Part shown: in pieces, positions 1 through 11,100 of the stretch | Position numbering within the stretch: position 1 is the first letter of the stretch | How the letters are laid out: every line of letters begins with the position of its first letter | Origin: Rhodobacteraceae bacterium EhC02 | GTDB taxonomy: Bacteria > Pseudomonadota > Alphaproteobacteria > Rhodobacterales > Rhodobacteraceae | Assembly: GCA_001650895.1 (NCBI GenBank) | Contig: LXYH01000059.1 | Coordinates: 1-64,000 of the forward strand | Length of the DNA: 64,000 nucleotides | Direction: 5' to 3' | Made by a program: the position numbers and the translations under genes | Notes under the pieces: generated by a model | What the model saw: the letters and a program-made list of their open reading frames with translations, nothing else | Database searches by the model: none | Told to the model about the DNA's origin: nothing

Positions 1-44
1 GTTCTCGATGGAAAACCCGGGTCAGTTCTCGGTGGAAATCAACA
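1..44. mobile_element. Terminus of a probable IS21-family insertion sequence (partial)
   Basis: Read on the minus strand, positions 44 to 25 give TGTTGATTTCCACCGAGAAC. A close copy (TTTTCCATCGAGAAC) follows inward, at 15-1. Imperfect tandem repeats at the tip and an outer TGT are typical of IS21-family ends (IS21 family, IstA/IstB transposases). The rest of the element lies outside the window, so neither transposase nor target duplication can be seen. The end falls inside the integrase reading frame, so insertion would have disrupted that gene. The family is assigned from the end sequence only. Confidence 0.5.
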
Positions 45-706
45 AGACGGGCATACAAAGCCGGAATATCCCTCCAATCTACTGAGGCCATATGCTGGAC
101 TTCATGGTGGGCCACACCAAGGATTTCCTGGGCTGACTCCACGATGTCGGGATCAGTAGGAAAGCCCATGCGTTTGGCAGAGCGCAGGATGATCTTGGTC
201 CTCTGGATCGCCTTCTCTGCCGTGGGCGGCTTGGTTCTCCAGATCGGCCGGAGCGCATCGACTAGATCTCGCTGGGTGATCTGGGATCCGGGCTTCTTGC
301 CCAGGGCAGGGATCATGTAGAGATCGATCGGACTGCGCCATCTTCCTCTGGTTCCATCCCCCCGGAGGGTGACCTTGCGGGCTTCGAAGACCATATCGGT
401 CAGTTCGGAGAATGTGGGGTCGTCCCGCTGGGCTTCTGCCTTCTGGCTCTCTCTCTGGGCATCCCTGGCCGAGATAGGGTCTTGACCTGCGGCCAAGACT
501 GTCGCCCATTGGTCACGATGCTTGCGGGCTTCCGAGAGGGTGACGAGAGGCCAGTTGCCAAGGCCCATCTCCCGGCGCTTGCCGAGATGGGAATAGCGGT
601 AAACCCATTTGCCGGTCTTGCCCTTCTTGACCAGGATCAGGCCTCTCCCGTCCTGGAGCTTGCCGTCCCCGGCCTTCTGGATCGTGGCGTTGAAGAGCTT
701 GGTCAT
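2..706 (-). pseudogene. Truncated phage/island integrase (DUF4102-type tyrosine recombinase), N-terminal part
   Basis: About 235 codons run leftward from an ATG at 706, preceded by a good GAGGAA ribosome binding site. The start MTKLFNATIQKAGDGKLQDG and the following RYSHLGKRREMGLGNWPLVT match the arm-binding domain (DUF4102) of P4-like integrases. A SAM-like core-binding region follows (around LGKKPGSQITQRDLVDALRP). These enzymes are about 400 aa and end with a catalytic R-H-R-Y domain, which is absent here. The frame runs into the IS21-like end at 44 and then off the window. The protein is therefore probably inactive, a remnant of a genomic island or prophage. The GC content and codon use are less extreme than in the chromosomal genes to the right. 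It could be intact only if the apparent IS end is not real. Confidence 0.72.
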
Positions 707-714
707 GTTTCCTC

Positions 715-735
715 AGTCCCCCAATTAGTCCCCCA
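715..735. repeat. Tandem AGTCCCCCA repeats upstream of the integrase
   Basis: Two exact copies of AGTCCCCCA lie at 715-723 and 727-735, 12 bp apart, directly upstream of the integrase start. Short direct repeats here are often arm-type integrase binding sites near attP, or sites of integrase autoregulation. The role is inferred. No duplicated attachment core or neighbouring tRNA was seen. Confidence 0.4.
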
Positions 736-1197
736 GGTGCGAGTGAAATCCCTATATTCAGCATGAGACTGACTGACACAATCAAGTGATGAGACACTTC
801 AGGAGAATAGTGAATTCAGAGGGTTACTGGAACAACAAGAAAAGGAGTGGCACCGAGGATCGGCTCAGACCACCCGCACCACGGGCGGCGCGCCTCAGGT
901 CGAATGTTCTGCGCGGACGGTGTCGGCACCCCGCCTTTGAAGGGCGCGGCGCCTCGGGAATCATCGTCCTGCCTTGTTTGGCAACTGCTGCGGCTTGTGT
1001 TTGATTCGGCTGATCCCGGTTTGGTTAATAATCTGTCGCCGGATGCAATCACCGATCCGCCTTGCAATTGGATCGGGATTGCGAACAAATGCCTTCGGGC
1101 GAAGGATCACAAAATCGCCACATTCGGATCTGGGGCCTTTCGACCGCATTGTTTCGAAACAGTAAACGATAGCTTTGTCGTAAAACCCAAGAATATC

Positions 1198-1215
1198 GAA
1201 AAATTGCAATTTTTC
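1198..1215. promoter_or_regulatory. Perfect 18-bp AT-rich palindrome
   Basis: GAAAAATTGCAATTTTTC is a perfect palindrome in an otherwise GC-rich genome, about 450 bp upstream of the first RTX gene. It could be an operator for a dimeric regulator or a nucleoid-protein site. No matching promoter can be assigned with confidence. Confidence 0.35.
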
Positions 1216-1667
1216 CGTGGTATGTGCTTATTTTTCAGCCGTGCCGCAAAAATATTGTTGCCATAGTGACAGGCAATTTTCGGCGCCTTGACCCTTCCTG
1301 CCGCTGTTTGTGGCGCGAATCCGGCTTTTTCGGACAAAACATCTGTTGGTGCTGCCGCGCCGTTGGGGTATCCAAATGACATGCCCACTGGGGGGTATAA
1401 GTCTGTTGGCCACGGGGGCGGCCGCTGACCTGAGTTGAGCCCGAACCGGGTTGCAAGGGGATGCTGTCGTAGCGGCCGGTCATACCGGCGCGTTCCGCTG
1501 TATTGGTCGTCTGAAACCGCTTTTGGCGGATAAAGTCGACGTGCCTCGTCTTTGCTTCCTCCAAGGCCACGATGGTGAGTTTCATGGCGTGATCCCGAGA
1601 TGCGGGAACCGCCGCTTTTTACGAGTTCGATCGGTGTCACCCCCGGTCGTGGCTGAGGAGTAAGGTA

Positions 1668-4457
1668 ATGACTGTTTCGGGTTCGAACGGCGACGATTTC
1701 ATCGACATCAATTACACCGGGGACCCGGAAGGGGACCGTATCGATGCCGGTGATGCCACGCTGCCGGGCGCAATGGCAGATGACGACCTGGTTCTGGCTG
1801 GCGACGGGGACGATACCGTTTTTGCAGGCGCCGGCGAGGACGAGGTCTATGGCGAGGACGGCAACGACCAGCTGTTCGGCAAGGCGGGCGATGACCTGAT
1901 CTTTGGCGGGGCGGGCACCGACATCCTTTCGGGCGGTGCGGATAACGACACGCTGGACGGTGGCCTGGATGGCGACCTGATCTTCGGCGATGCCGGCAAT
2001 GACGTTCTCATCGGCGGCCTTGGGGCCGACACGCTCAAGGGCGGCGATGATCGCGACACGATCATCGGTGCCGATCCGGGCGACATGATCGACGGAGGCG
2101 AGGGCGGCGACGACTTCGACACGCTCGACCTGCGCGGTAGCGGGCCGCTGTCCGTGGCCTTCGACGCGGACAACCCCGAAAACGGCACGATCACCTTCTT
2201 CGATGGCGCGGGCCAGAGCATCGGCACCGCGCGTTTCGTCAATATCGAGCGGGTCATCCTGCCCGAAACGCCGGATGACGTGACCCCGGTGGCCAACCCC
2301 GACACGGCCAGCACGCCCGAGGATACGCCGGTCGTCATCGACGTGCTGGGCAATGACACCGACCCGAATGGCGATCCGCTGACCGTGACCGAGGCGACTG
2401 CCCCCAATGGCACCGTCACGATCAACCCCGATGGCACGCTGAGCTATACGCCCGATCCCGATTACAACGGCCCCGACGAGATCACCTATACCGTGACCGA
2501 TCCGGAGGGGAACACCGCGACCTCGACCGTGGCGGTGACCGTGACGCCGGTGAACGACGCGCCGGAGGCCAACCCGGATGCGATCGCCACGCCGCTGGAC
2601 ACGCCCGTCACCCTCGATATCGTGGCCAATGACACCGATGTGGATGGCGATCCGCTGACGATCCTGGGCACGCCCACCTCGGCCGATGGCACCGTGACCG
2701 TCGGCCCCGACGGGCGCAGCGTGACCTTCACGCCGAACCCCGGCTTCGTGGGCACGGCCGTTGTGGTCTATACCGTAACCGATCCGACCGGTGCGACCGC
2801 AAGCTCGACCCTGAGCGTCGTCGTGACGGCGACCGGACCTGACGGTATCGTCGAAGGCTCGGCCGGCAATGACCTGATCGATGCGGGCTATGATGGTGAC
2901 CCGGAAGGCGACCGCATCGACAATGGCGATGCGATCCTGCCGGGCGAGGCACCTGATGACGATATCGTCGAGGCTGGTGACGGCGACGATGTGGTCTTTT
3001 CCGGGGACGGGTCCGACGAGGTGTTCGGCGGAAGCGGCAACGACCTTCTGGATACCAGCGCGCCGTTGTCCGACAGCCCCTTGCCCGATCTTGGCTATCC
3101 GGGCCTGTTCCCGGCCGATGCCGATCCCGAGAATGACCGGGATCTGGTCTTTGGCGGTGATGGCAATGACACCATCACCACCGGCGACGATGCGGATACC
3201 ATCTTTGGCGAAGCGGGGACGGATGCCATCGATGGCGGCATCGACAATGACGAGATCTATGGGGGCGATGGTGACGATACGATCGTGGGCGGCGAAGGTG
3301 CGGATACCATCTTCGGGGATGCCGGCGACGATCTGATCTTTGCAGGGCTCGACCCGATTTTCCCGGACGAGCTGAACATCCCCGACGCCACGGATCTTGT
3401 TCCGACGAACGGTACCGACCTTGTCTTCGGTGGCGCGGGCAACGACACCATCTTCGGTGCCGATGACAACGATGTGCTCAACGGTGACGCGGGTGACGAT
3501 CAGCTGTTCGGCGAGATCGACAATGACACGCTGTCCGGGGGCGATGGCGCTGACCTGCTGGATGGCGGCGCAGGCGACGACCTGTTGTCGGGCGATGCTG
3601 GAAACGACACGCTGACGGGCGGTGAGGGCACCGACAGCCTGTTCGGTGGCGATGACCGCGACACATTCACCGGCGTTGGCCCCGGCGACGTGGTCGATGG
3701 CGGGGCAGGCGGCGACGATTTCGACACGCTTGACCTGCGCGGCTCTGCACCGGCCGGCGGCTCGTTGAATGTGGTGTTCGACGACAACCCGGAAAACGGT
3801 ACGGTCACCTATCGCGATGCCAGCGGGGCCGTGATCGGCACCAGCACCTTCACCGAGATCGAGACCGTCGTGCCGTGCTTCACCCCCGGAACGGCCATCG
3901 CGACGATGCGCGGCGAGCGTCTGGTCGAGGAGTTGCAGGTTGGCGACAAGATCATCACCCGCGACAACGGGATCCAGGAAATCCGCTGGATCGGGACCAA
4001 GACACTGCATGCGGGTGACCTGATCCGCGCGCCGCATCTGAAGCCGATCCTGATCAAGCGCGGATCGCTGGGCGAGAACCTGCCCGAGCGTGACATGATG
4101 GTCAGCCCCAATCACCGGATGCTGGTCAGCAACGAGAAGACCTCGCTCTATTTCGAGGAGCGCGAGGTGCTGGCGGCGGCCAAGCACATGACCGGGACAT
4201 CCGGTGTGTCCGAGGCAGAGGTGCCACAGGTGACCTATATCCACTTCATGTTCGACCAGCACGAGGTGGTGCTGTCCAACGGCTGCTGGACCGAAAGCTT
4301 CCAGCCCGGCGATCATACGTTGCAGGGGATCGGCAATGCGCAGCGCACGGAGATCCTGGAACTGTTCCCGGAACTGGGCACGAAACAAGGGCTGGCGGGC
4401 TACCAGGCCGCGCGGCGCTCGCTCAAGCGGCACGAGGCCATGCTTCTGGCACGCTGA
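1668..4457 (+). CDS. RTX calcium-binding repeat protein with tandem Ig-like domains and C-terminal Hint domain
   Basis: A 929-aa, very acidic, Gly/Asp-rich protein. The ATG at 1668 follows a GAGGAG ribosome binding site. Domains in order: RTX nonapeptides of the GGxGxD type (about 30-160); two tandem Ig-like/cadherin-like modules with NDTDxxGDPLT motifs (about 205-297 and 297-388); a second RTX block (about 395-700) containing a [12 protein letters not shown] insert; and a Hint domain (737-929). The Hint domain begins at Cys737 ([10 protein letters not shown]) and contains SPNHRML and ESFQPGD. There is no Sec signal peptide, which fits type I secretion, but no T1SS genes are in the window. 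RTX repeats fold into Ca2+-bound beta-rolls outside the cell. Hint domains can self-cleave at their first Cys, although activity here is inferred. The protein is paralogous to the next gene. The likely role is a surface or biofilm matrix protein. Confidence 0.88.
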   Translation: MTVSGSNGDDFIDINYTGDPEGDRIDAGDATLPGAMADDDLVLAGDGDDTVFAGAGEDEVYGEDGNDQLFGKAGDDLIFGGAGTDILSGGADNDTLDGGLDGDLIFGDAGNDVLIGGLGADTLKGGDDRDTIIGADPGDMIDGGEGGDDFDTLDLRGSGPLSVAFDADNPENGTITFFDGAGQSIGTARFVNIERVILPETPDDVTPVANPDTASTPEDTPVVIDVLGNDTDPNGDPLTVTEATAPNGTVTINPDGTLSYTPDPDYNGPDEITYTVTDPEGNTATSTVAVTVTPVNDAPEANPDAIATPLDTPVTLDIVANDTDVDGDPLTILGTPTSADGTVTVGPDGRSVTFTPNPGFVGTAVVVYTVTDPTGATASSTLSVVVTATGPDGIVEGSAGNDLIDAGYDGDPEGDRIDNGDAILPGEAPDDDIVEAGDGDDVVFSGDGSDEVFGGSGNDLLDTSAPLSDSPLPDLGYPGLFPADADPENDRDLVFGGDGNDTITTGDDADTIFGEAGTDAIDGGIDNDEIYGGDGDDTIVGGEGADTIFGDAGDDLIFAGLDPIFPDELNIPDATDLVPTNGTDLVFGGAGNDTIFGADDNDVLNGDAGDDQLFGEIDNDTLSGGDGADLLDGGAGDDLLSGDAGNDTLTGGEGTDSLFGGDDRDTFTGVGPGDVVDGGAGGDDFDTLDLRGSAPAGGSLNVVFDDNPENGTVTYRDASGAVIGTSTFTEIETVVPCFTPGTAIATMRGERLVEELQVGDKIITRDNGIQEIRWIGTKTLHAGDLIRAPHLKPILIKRGSLGENLPERDMMVSPNHRMLVSNEKTSLYFEEREVLAAAKHMTGTSGVSEAEVPQVTYIHFMFDQHEVVLSNGCWTESFQPGDHTLQGIGNAQRTEILELFPELGTKQGLAGYQAARRSLKRHEAMLLAR

Positions 4458-4546
4458 GCATAACGGTTGCAGCTGCTCCTGCCGTTTCTGACGGCAGGGG
4501 CATGACGGAGAAGGGGCAGGGGGCTGTGCCTTCTCCGAAAAACACG

Positions 4547-4581
4547 AAGGGCCCGCAGGACAACCGTCTTGCGGGCCTTTT
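4547..4581 (+). terminator. Rho-independent terminator after the first RTX gene
   Basis: GGCCCGCA (4550-4557) pairs with TGCGGGCC (4570-4577), and a run of T follows. It lies about 90 bp after the RTX stop codon and separates the two RTX genes into different transcripts. Confidence 0.8.
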
Positions 4582-5114
4582 GATTTGGGCACCCCGGCCC
4601 TTTGCGCCGACCGGATCGGAAAGGGCCAGACCGGAAAACGTCTCGTTCTTGTCAAAAAATGTGAGGATTTCATACGGCCTGTGCCGCCACGCATGAGGCG
4701 TGTGCATCCCCTTGCCCGCATCTGCGCAATGGGGATAACACATTGAAAATGAACACATAAGAATGCATTCGCCTGGTCCGGCAGTGACCGGTTCTGCCCG
4801 GTTGACACAATGCCGCTGCATTCCCTCCGGCCCGGCGCTGGTTTTGCCCGAATTGAACCAAATTCGCGCCTTCATCTCCTCTTAGCTTCTGCCGTGACTG
4901 AGTATGTCCGGGACATGCTTTTCATCCGGCGAGTGATGCAAAGGGTGGATAGCGGCCGGAGTGGAGTAACGAGTATGCTGCTTTTCGTGGAAAGGTCCCG
5001 TCCGGGGGCCGTCCATCATGATGTGACCCCTGCGCCCTGCCATGCGCCGTCACGTGACCGATCGATCCTGACCCATATCGGTGGCCTCCTTGTTTCCAAG
5101 GCGGGGGGCTGACC
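4582..5114. other. Long upstream region of the giant RTX gene
   Basis: About 530 bp without a convincing gene. AT-rich promoter-like stretches occur near 4650-4760; for example, TTGTCA at 4650 is followed 17 bp later by ATACGG, and GATAAC lies near 4733. A GTCACGTGAC palindrome lies at 5049-5058, about 57 bp before the start codon. The length suggests a regulated promoter with a long leader. None of these elements is certain. Confidence 0.4.
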
Positions 5115-8100
5115 ATGGCAACCTATGTGGTCAATTCCACCAACTGGAACTCGGCATCATTTTGGGCCGGCATCGTCGAATCCGGCGGTGGGCACACGCT
5201 TGATTTCTCGGGACTGGGTATCGGTTTTTCGGTCATCGTCGATCAGGGCAACGGGATCATCACCCTTTCTGACGGGGCAACAACCTTCACCGTGGGCGAG
5301 GCGGGCGTGTCCGGGGTTGATGTCAACCTTGGTGGCACCACGCAACTGGACTACTTCACGACCATCTCAGGCGCTCAGGGGGACGATACCGTCACCGGCA
5401 CTTCGGGTGACGACGTGCTGGATGGCAACAGTGGCGCGGATTCCCTTGCGGGTAACGACGGCGCGGACACGGTTTACGGCAATGGCGGTGCGGATACGCT
5501 GGATGGTGGCGCCGGCAACGACAGGATTCACGCGGGCGCGGACGGCGACTCGATCACGGGCGGGGATGGCGACGATCAACTCTACGGTGAAACTGGCAAC
5601 GACACGATCTACGGTGGCACCGGCGATGACGTCATCGATGGCGGAACCGGGGATGATGTCATCGACGCCGGTCTGGGGTCTGACAGGATCAACCTGACTG
5701 ACGCCTTTGGCGACGACACGATCATCGGCGGCGAGGATGGTGGCGGTCTGGACATCGACACGATCGACGCCTCCGGGATCACCACCGGAGGCGTCATCGT
5801 CAACGTTTCCGATGAAACCGGCAGTGTCGTGCAGGGGGCCGACAGCGTCGATTTCTCGGGCATCGAAAGTTTTGTCCTCACGGATCAGGCCGACAGATTC
5901 ACGGCCTTCGGGATGTCGGCGGTCACCCTCGACGGCGGGGACGGCAACGACACCATCACGGAGGGGAATGGCGACAACAACCTGTCGGGTGGGGACGGCG
6001 ATGATCTGTTCGAGGTCGGGTTAGGCACCAGCACGATCGATGGCGGGACGGGTACGGACACGTTGTCGGCGGCCGTGTCCAATGACCGGTTTTCAGTCAC
6101 CTTCGACGGTACGGGATCCGGCACATACGACGATCTGACCGATACGGACAGCGGAACCTTCACCAGCATCGAAGCGGTCCGGGGATCCGGCGGTGCCGAC
6201 AGCATCAATGCCGGCGCAGATGCCGGGGGCGTTCAGCTTTCAGGTGGCGCGGGCAACGACACGATCACTGGCGGCTCCGGTGCAGATGTCATTGCCGGCG
6301 ATGCGGACGCAGACATCATTTCGGGCGGCGCCAGCAGCGATATCCTTTTCGGAGGCGCGGGCGATGATCTGATCCGGGGCGATGTGATCGATTTTGATCC
6401 GCTGGCGCATGCGTCCGGACCGGGCGGCGCGTCGACGGTCTTCACCGTGCAGAACACCAGTGACACCGCGGTGCGGGTCTACTGGATCAATCAGTCCGGT
6501 ACATTGGTGAACTACGGTTTCATCTCGGCCGGTGGTAGCGGTTCTTTCGGCACCTTCGTCGACCACAATTGGGTCCTTTACGATGCTGCGACCAATCAGC
6601 CGCTTCAATACCTCGGAAACCCTGCCAACGGCAGCATCGTCACCTATGCGCAGGGTGATGACCAACTTTATGGTGGCGTCGGCAATGACACGTTGCAGGG
6701 CGATCACGGTGACGATACCCTGGAAGGTGGCGCCGGCAATGACATCCTGTCCGGTGGCGCCGGATCGGATCGCTTCGTCTTTTCCGACGGCTTCGGGGCC
6801 GATACGGTTATCGGCGGTCAAGGTTACGATACCCTCGATCTGACCGGTCTGGCCAACCCGGTTTCGGTGGTCTTTTCAGGCCCCGGCGCAGGCACGATCA
6901 CCGACACGGTGACCGGCGAGACGATCACCTTCTCGAATGTCGAAGAGCTGATCCTGACCCAGCAGGCCGATCTGGTCGATGCGGCCCTCGACAACGGTTA
7001 TACCTATATCCAGACCCGCGGTGGCAATGACCTGATCGAAGGCAGCGCCGGCAACGACATCTATGACGATGAAATCGCCGGCCCGGATGGTCAGGGCAAT
7101 GACACGTTCTTCGGCGGCGCGGGCAATGACACGCTCTGGATGGGGACGGACGATGACCTGGTCTATGGCGGCACGGGGGACGACTACCTTCAGGGACAGG
7201 CTGGCCATGACAGCCTTTATGGGGATGACGGCAATGACTCGCTCTGGGGGGGCGAGGGTGACGATGTCCTGATCGGCGGTGCCGGCAATGACAGTCTGTC
7301 CGGTGGTGCGGATGCCGACCGGTTCTTTCTGGACGACGGCTTTGGTGCCGATACGATCGCGGGGGGCGAGGATGGTCGCGATGCCGATGTCATCGATACC
7401 TCCGAGCTGGACACGGCCACCACGGTCACCTTCACCGGAAGTGAGGCCGGCACGATCAGCGCCGGTGGTGACACGGCGGACTTCACGCAGGTCGAGGCGA
7501 TCAGCCTGGGCAACCAGGGCGATACCCTGGATGCATCGGTCGCAGCCGCGCCGGTTGTGGCCGCCGGCGGTGCCGGCAGCGATACGATGTCAGGCGGCGC
7601 GGGCGGCGATCTTCTGATCGGTGATGGCGAGTATACCAACCTGATCCAGAATGGCTCGTTCGAGAATACGAGTGGAATGACCGTCACCTCTTGGGGGTAT
7701 CGGGGCGATGACGCTACGGCACCCGGCGGCTGGTATACCGGCACCGGCGGCGTGATCGACGTGCATCACACCGGCGCCGGTGCGGCCAGTGACGGGTCGA
7801 ACTGGCTGGACATGGAGGGCGTGGCCGCGATCGATACGGTCAGCCAGGCCGTGCAGGGCGTCATTGCGGGCCAGACCTATACGCTGCGCTTCGATGCCAT
7901 CGACGCCATCGGCAATAACGCGGTGAACGTCTTCTGGAACGGGCAGCTGATCGACACGGTTGCACCGGGCAGCGCCGGGCACCAGACCTATCGCTACGAG
8001 GTTGTCGGCGGATCGGGTGACGGGTCCGATATCCTGACATTCCAGTCGCTTGGTCCGATCGACATGACGGGCGTTGCAATCGACAACGTGCAGCTTCTGG

Positions 8101-11100
8101 GCTTTTCCTCTGTCGATGTGGCGGCGGGCGCCGATGTGCTGGATGGCGGCGCAGGCGATGACACGCTGATCGGCGGCGGCGGTGACGACAGGCTTGTCGG
8201 TCGTTCGGGCGAAGACGTCCTTTATGGCGGGGCGGGCAACGACACGATCCAGGCGGGCAGCGACGATGACACGCTCGAAGGCGGTCTTGGTGACGATGTC
8301 CTCTATGGCGAGGATGGTGCGGACCAGATCGTGGGTGGAGACGGCAACGACACGCTGCATGGCGGTGACAGCCAGGACACGCTCATGGGCGAGGCTGGCA
8401 ATGACCATCTCCATGGTGAACAGGGTGATGATCTTCTGTTCGGCGGGGCGGGCAACGACACGCTGCGGGGCAATGCCGGGGCGGACAGCCTCTTTGGTGG
8501 CGACGATGATGACCTGGTCTGGGCCGGATTGGATAACGATCGGATCGAGGGTGGCGCGGGCAACGACACGGCGGTCTTTGCGGGCGATGTCACCGACTAC
8601 AGCTTCGATTACGGCCTGGCGGGAGAGCTGATCGTCACCGACCTTGTTGCCGATCGCGATGGTCAGGACACGCTCAGCGGGTTCGAATATGCGATCTTCA
8701 ACGGCGTCACCTATCACCTGGTTCTGGGTGACGACGGATCGAACACCACCTTGCAGGGCCCGGACGATGGCACGCCCAGCCTGATCATCGCCCATGACGG
8801 CAATGATTGGGGCGGTGGGCATCCCACAAGCGATGCGATCTTTGGCGGCACGGGCGATGATACGCTGGACGGCGGCGACGGCGACGACACATTGGTGGGC
8901 GAGGACGGCAATGACCTGCTGCGCGGCGATGCGGGCAACGACAGCCTGATCGGCGGCGCTGGGGCCGACACGCTGGCTGGCGGCACCGGGAATGACCGGA
9001 TCGATCCGGGACAGGACGGCATGGGCGATGTCATCGTTTTTTCAGACGGTGACGGCCAGGATACGATCACGGGGCTGGATGCCCCCGTTGACAACGGCGA
9101 TGGCACGTTTACGGGGGTCGATCGGCTGGATGTGTCCGGGCTGACCGATGCGAACGGCGGACGGGTCAGTACGGATGACGTGACCGTGTCCGATGACGGG
9201 GCCGGCAATGCGGTTCTGTCCTTCCCCAATGGCGAATCCCTGACCCTTGAGGGGATCAGCCCGGCGACCGCCGACAACCCGGCCTGGCTGGAAGCCCTTG
9301 GCATTCCGCAGCCGGATTACGAGGTCACCGGAACCGTCGGCAACGATCTGATCGATGTGGGCTATACCGGCGATCCGCAAGGCGACATGGTGGATGCAGG
9401 CGACGCTGCCGACGGATCGAACGACGACTCGATCCGCGCGGGCGACGGTGACGACACGGTCTTTGCGGGTGCGGGTGCCGATACTGTCACCGGCGATGAT
9501 GGCAATGATCAGATCTATGGCGGCACTGGCAATGATAGCCTGTTCGGCGCGCCGGGGTCGGACACGATCTTCGGCCAGGACGGTGACGACACGCTGTTCG
9601 GCGGTCAGGGCGACGATGTGCTGGATGGTGATGATGCCAATGCCGGCAACGATCAGATCTCGGGCAATGCAGGAAATGACGAGATCATCGGCGACGGTGG
9701 CAATGACACCCTGTTCGGCGGCTCAGGCAATGACACGATCTATGCCGGAGCGGATAATGACAGCGTCTTTGGCGGCGCGGATGATGATCAGGTCTTTGCG
9801 GGATCCGGCAATGACACCGTCAACGGGGAAGACGGGAACGATGTCGTCTACGGCGAAGGCGGCGATGATTCCATCGAGGGTGGGCTTGGCAACGACTGGC
9901 TGAGCGGCGGCACCGACAATGACACCGTCTCGGGCGGCGCCGGTGCGGACTCTGTCTATGGTGCCGAAGGCGATGATGTGCTGTTCGGCGGTGCCGGTAA
10001 CGACAGCATGGAAGGCTGGTTCGGCACTGACGTTCTGGATGGCGGCGAGGGCGATGACTATCTGGACGGCGGGGACGGCGACGACACGCTGATCGGCGGC
10101 GCTGGCAATGATATCTTGGCGGCCGGGAGTGACGACGGTGCCGACAGCGTCGAAGGTGGCGCAGGCAACGACTCCATCAGTTCGGCAGGTGGCAATGACA
10201 CCTTGTTCGGCGGGGATGGCAACGACACGATCTTTGCAGGCGATGGGGCCGACCAGTTGGATGGCGGCGCGGGCGCGGATACGCTGGACGGCGGGGCGGG
10301 CGATGACACCATTGCCGGCGGCGCGGGATCCGACCTTGCCTATGGCGGTGCCGGGAATGACTTTATCAACACCCGCATGACCTTTGGCCTGGGATCGCCC
10401 GATCGCGGCTATCCGGGGGTATTCCCGCCTGACAGCGATCCCAATAACGACCGCGATTCGATCTATGGCGGTGCAGGCGATGACACGGTCCTTGCAGGGG
10501 ATGACAATGACCTGATCCATGGTGGCGACGGGGCCGACAGCCTTGACGCCGGGTTTGACGATGACACTGTTCAGGGCGATCAGGGCGCCGACACGATCAT
10601 CGGTGGCGAAGGTCGCGACCTGATCCATGGCGGTGACGATGACGATCTGCTGTATGGCGATGCTTTCGCGGGCCATTCCGAATATTTCGAGCTGACCGAT
10701 GCCGATGGCAGCGATCTGCGGCCCGACAACAGCCTTGATACCGTCTACGGCGGCACAGGCAACGATGTCATCTATGGCGGCGATGACGACGATGAACTCT
10801 ACGGCGGCGATGGCGACGATCAGCTTTTTGGCGATGTCGACGATGACACGCTGCACGGGGACGCGGGCAATGACTTGCTGTTTGGCGGGCAGGGCGATGA
10901 CCAGCTTGCGGGTGGCGACGGGGCCGACCAGTTGGACGGCGGCACGGGCGCGGATACGCTGGATGGCGGGGCGGGCGATGACACGATCCGGGTCGGCGAT
11001 GGTGATGCGGCCTCGGGTGGCGGGGGCGATGACACCTTCATTGTCACACCCGATACGCTGAACGGTGGCACGCTTTTCATCGATGGCGGTGAAACCGATG

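Larger units (their letters stand above)
707..1667. other. 960-bp non-coding stretch between the integrase remnant and the first RTX gene
   Basis: No ORF here looks like a gene. Candidates of 60-140 codons on both strands show no family signature and have poor start sites. The right half is AT-richer (about 1180-1280) and holds an 18-bp palindrome. The stretch just before 1668 is the leader of the RTX gene and ends in a GAGGAG ribosome binding site. It probably combines an island boundary with a long regulatory region. Confidence 0.5.

Noticed and set aside
780-905. Possible tRNA or attachment site next to the integrase
   Set aside because: No cloverleaf, T-loop GGTTCGA-type signature or CCA-adjacent acceptor stem could be built.
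847-1266. A 139-codon plus-strand open frame before the first RTX gene
   Set aside because: No ribosome binding site, mixed composition and no recognisable domain; the codon use differs from neighbouring genes.
1107-4808. A 1233-codon open frame antisense to the first RTX gene
   Set aside because: It is a by-product of GC-rich GGxGxD codons; its translation is Val/Ile/Arg repeats mirroring the RTX units and has no family signature or suitable ribosome binding site.
5049-5058. GTCACGTGAC palindrome as a quorum-sensing or bZIP-like operator
   Set aside because: Ten-base GC-rich palindromes are frequent in this genome and no second copy supports a role; only mentioned within the upstream region.
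5380-11040. Regularly spaced direct repeats resembling a CRISPR or satellite array
   Set aside because: The period is 27 bp or multiples and in frame; these are RTX nonapeptide codons, not CRISPR repeats with unique spacers.
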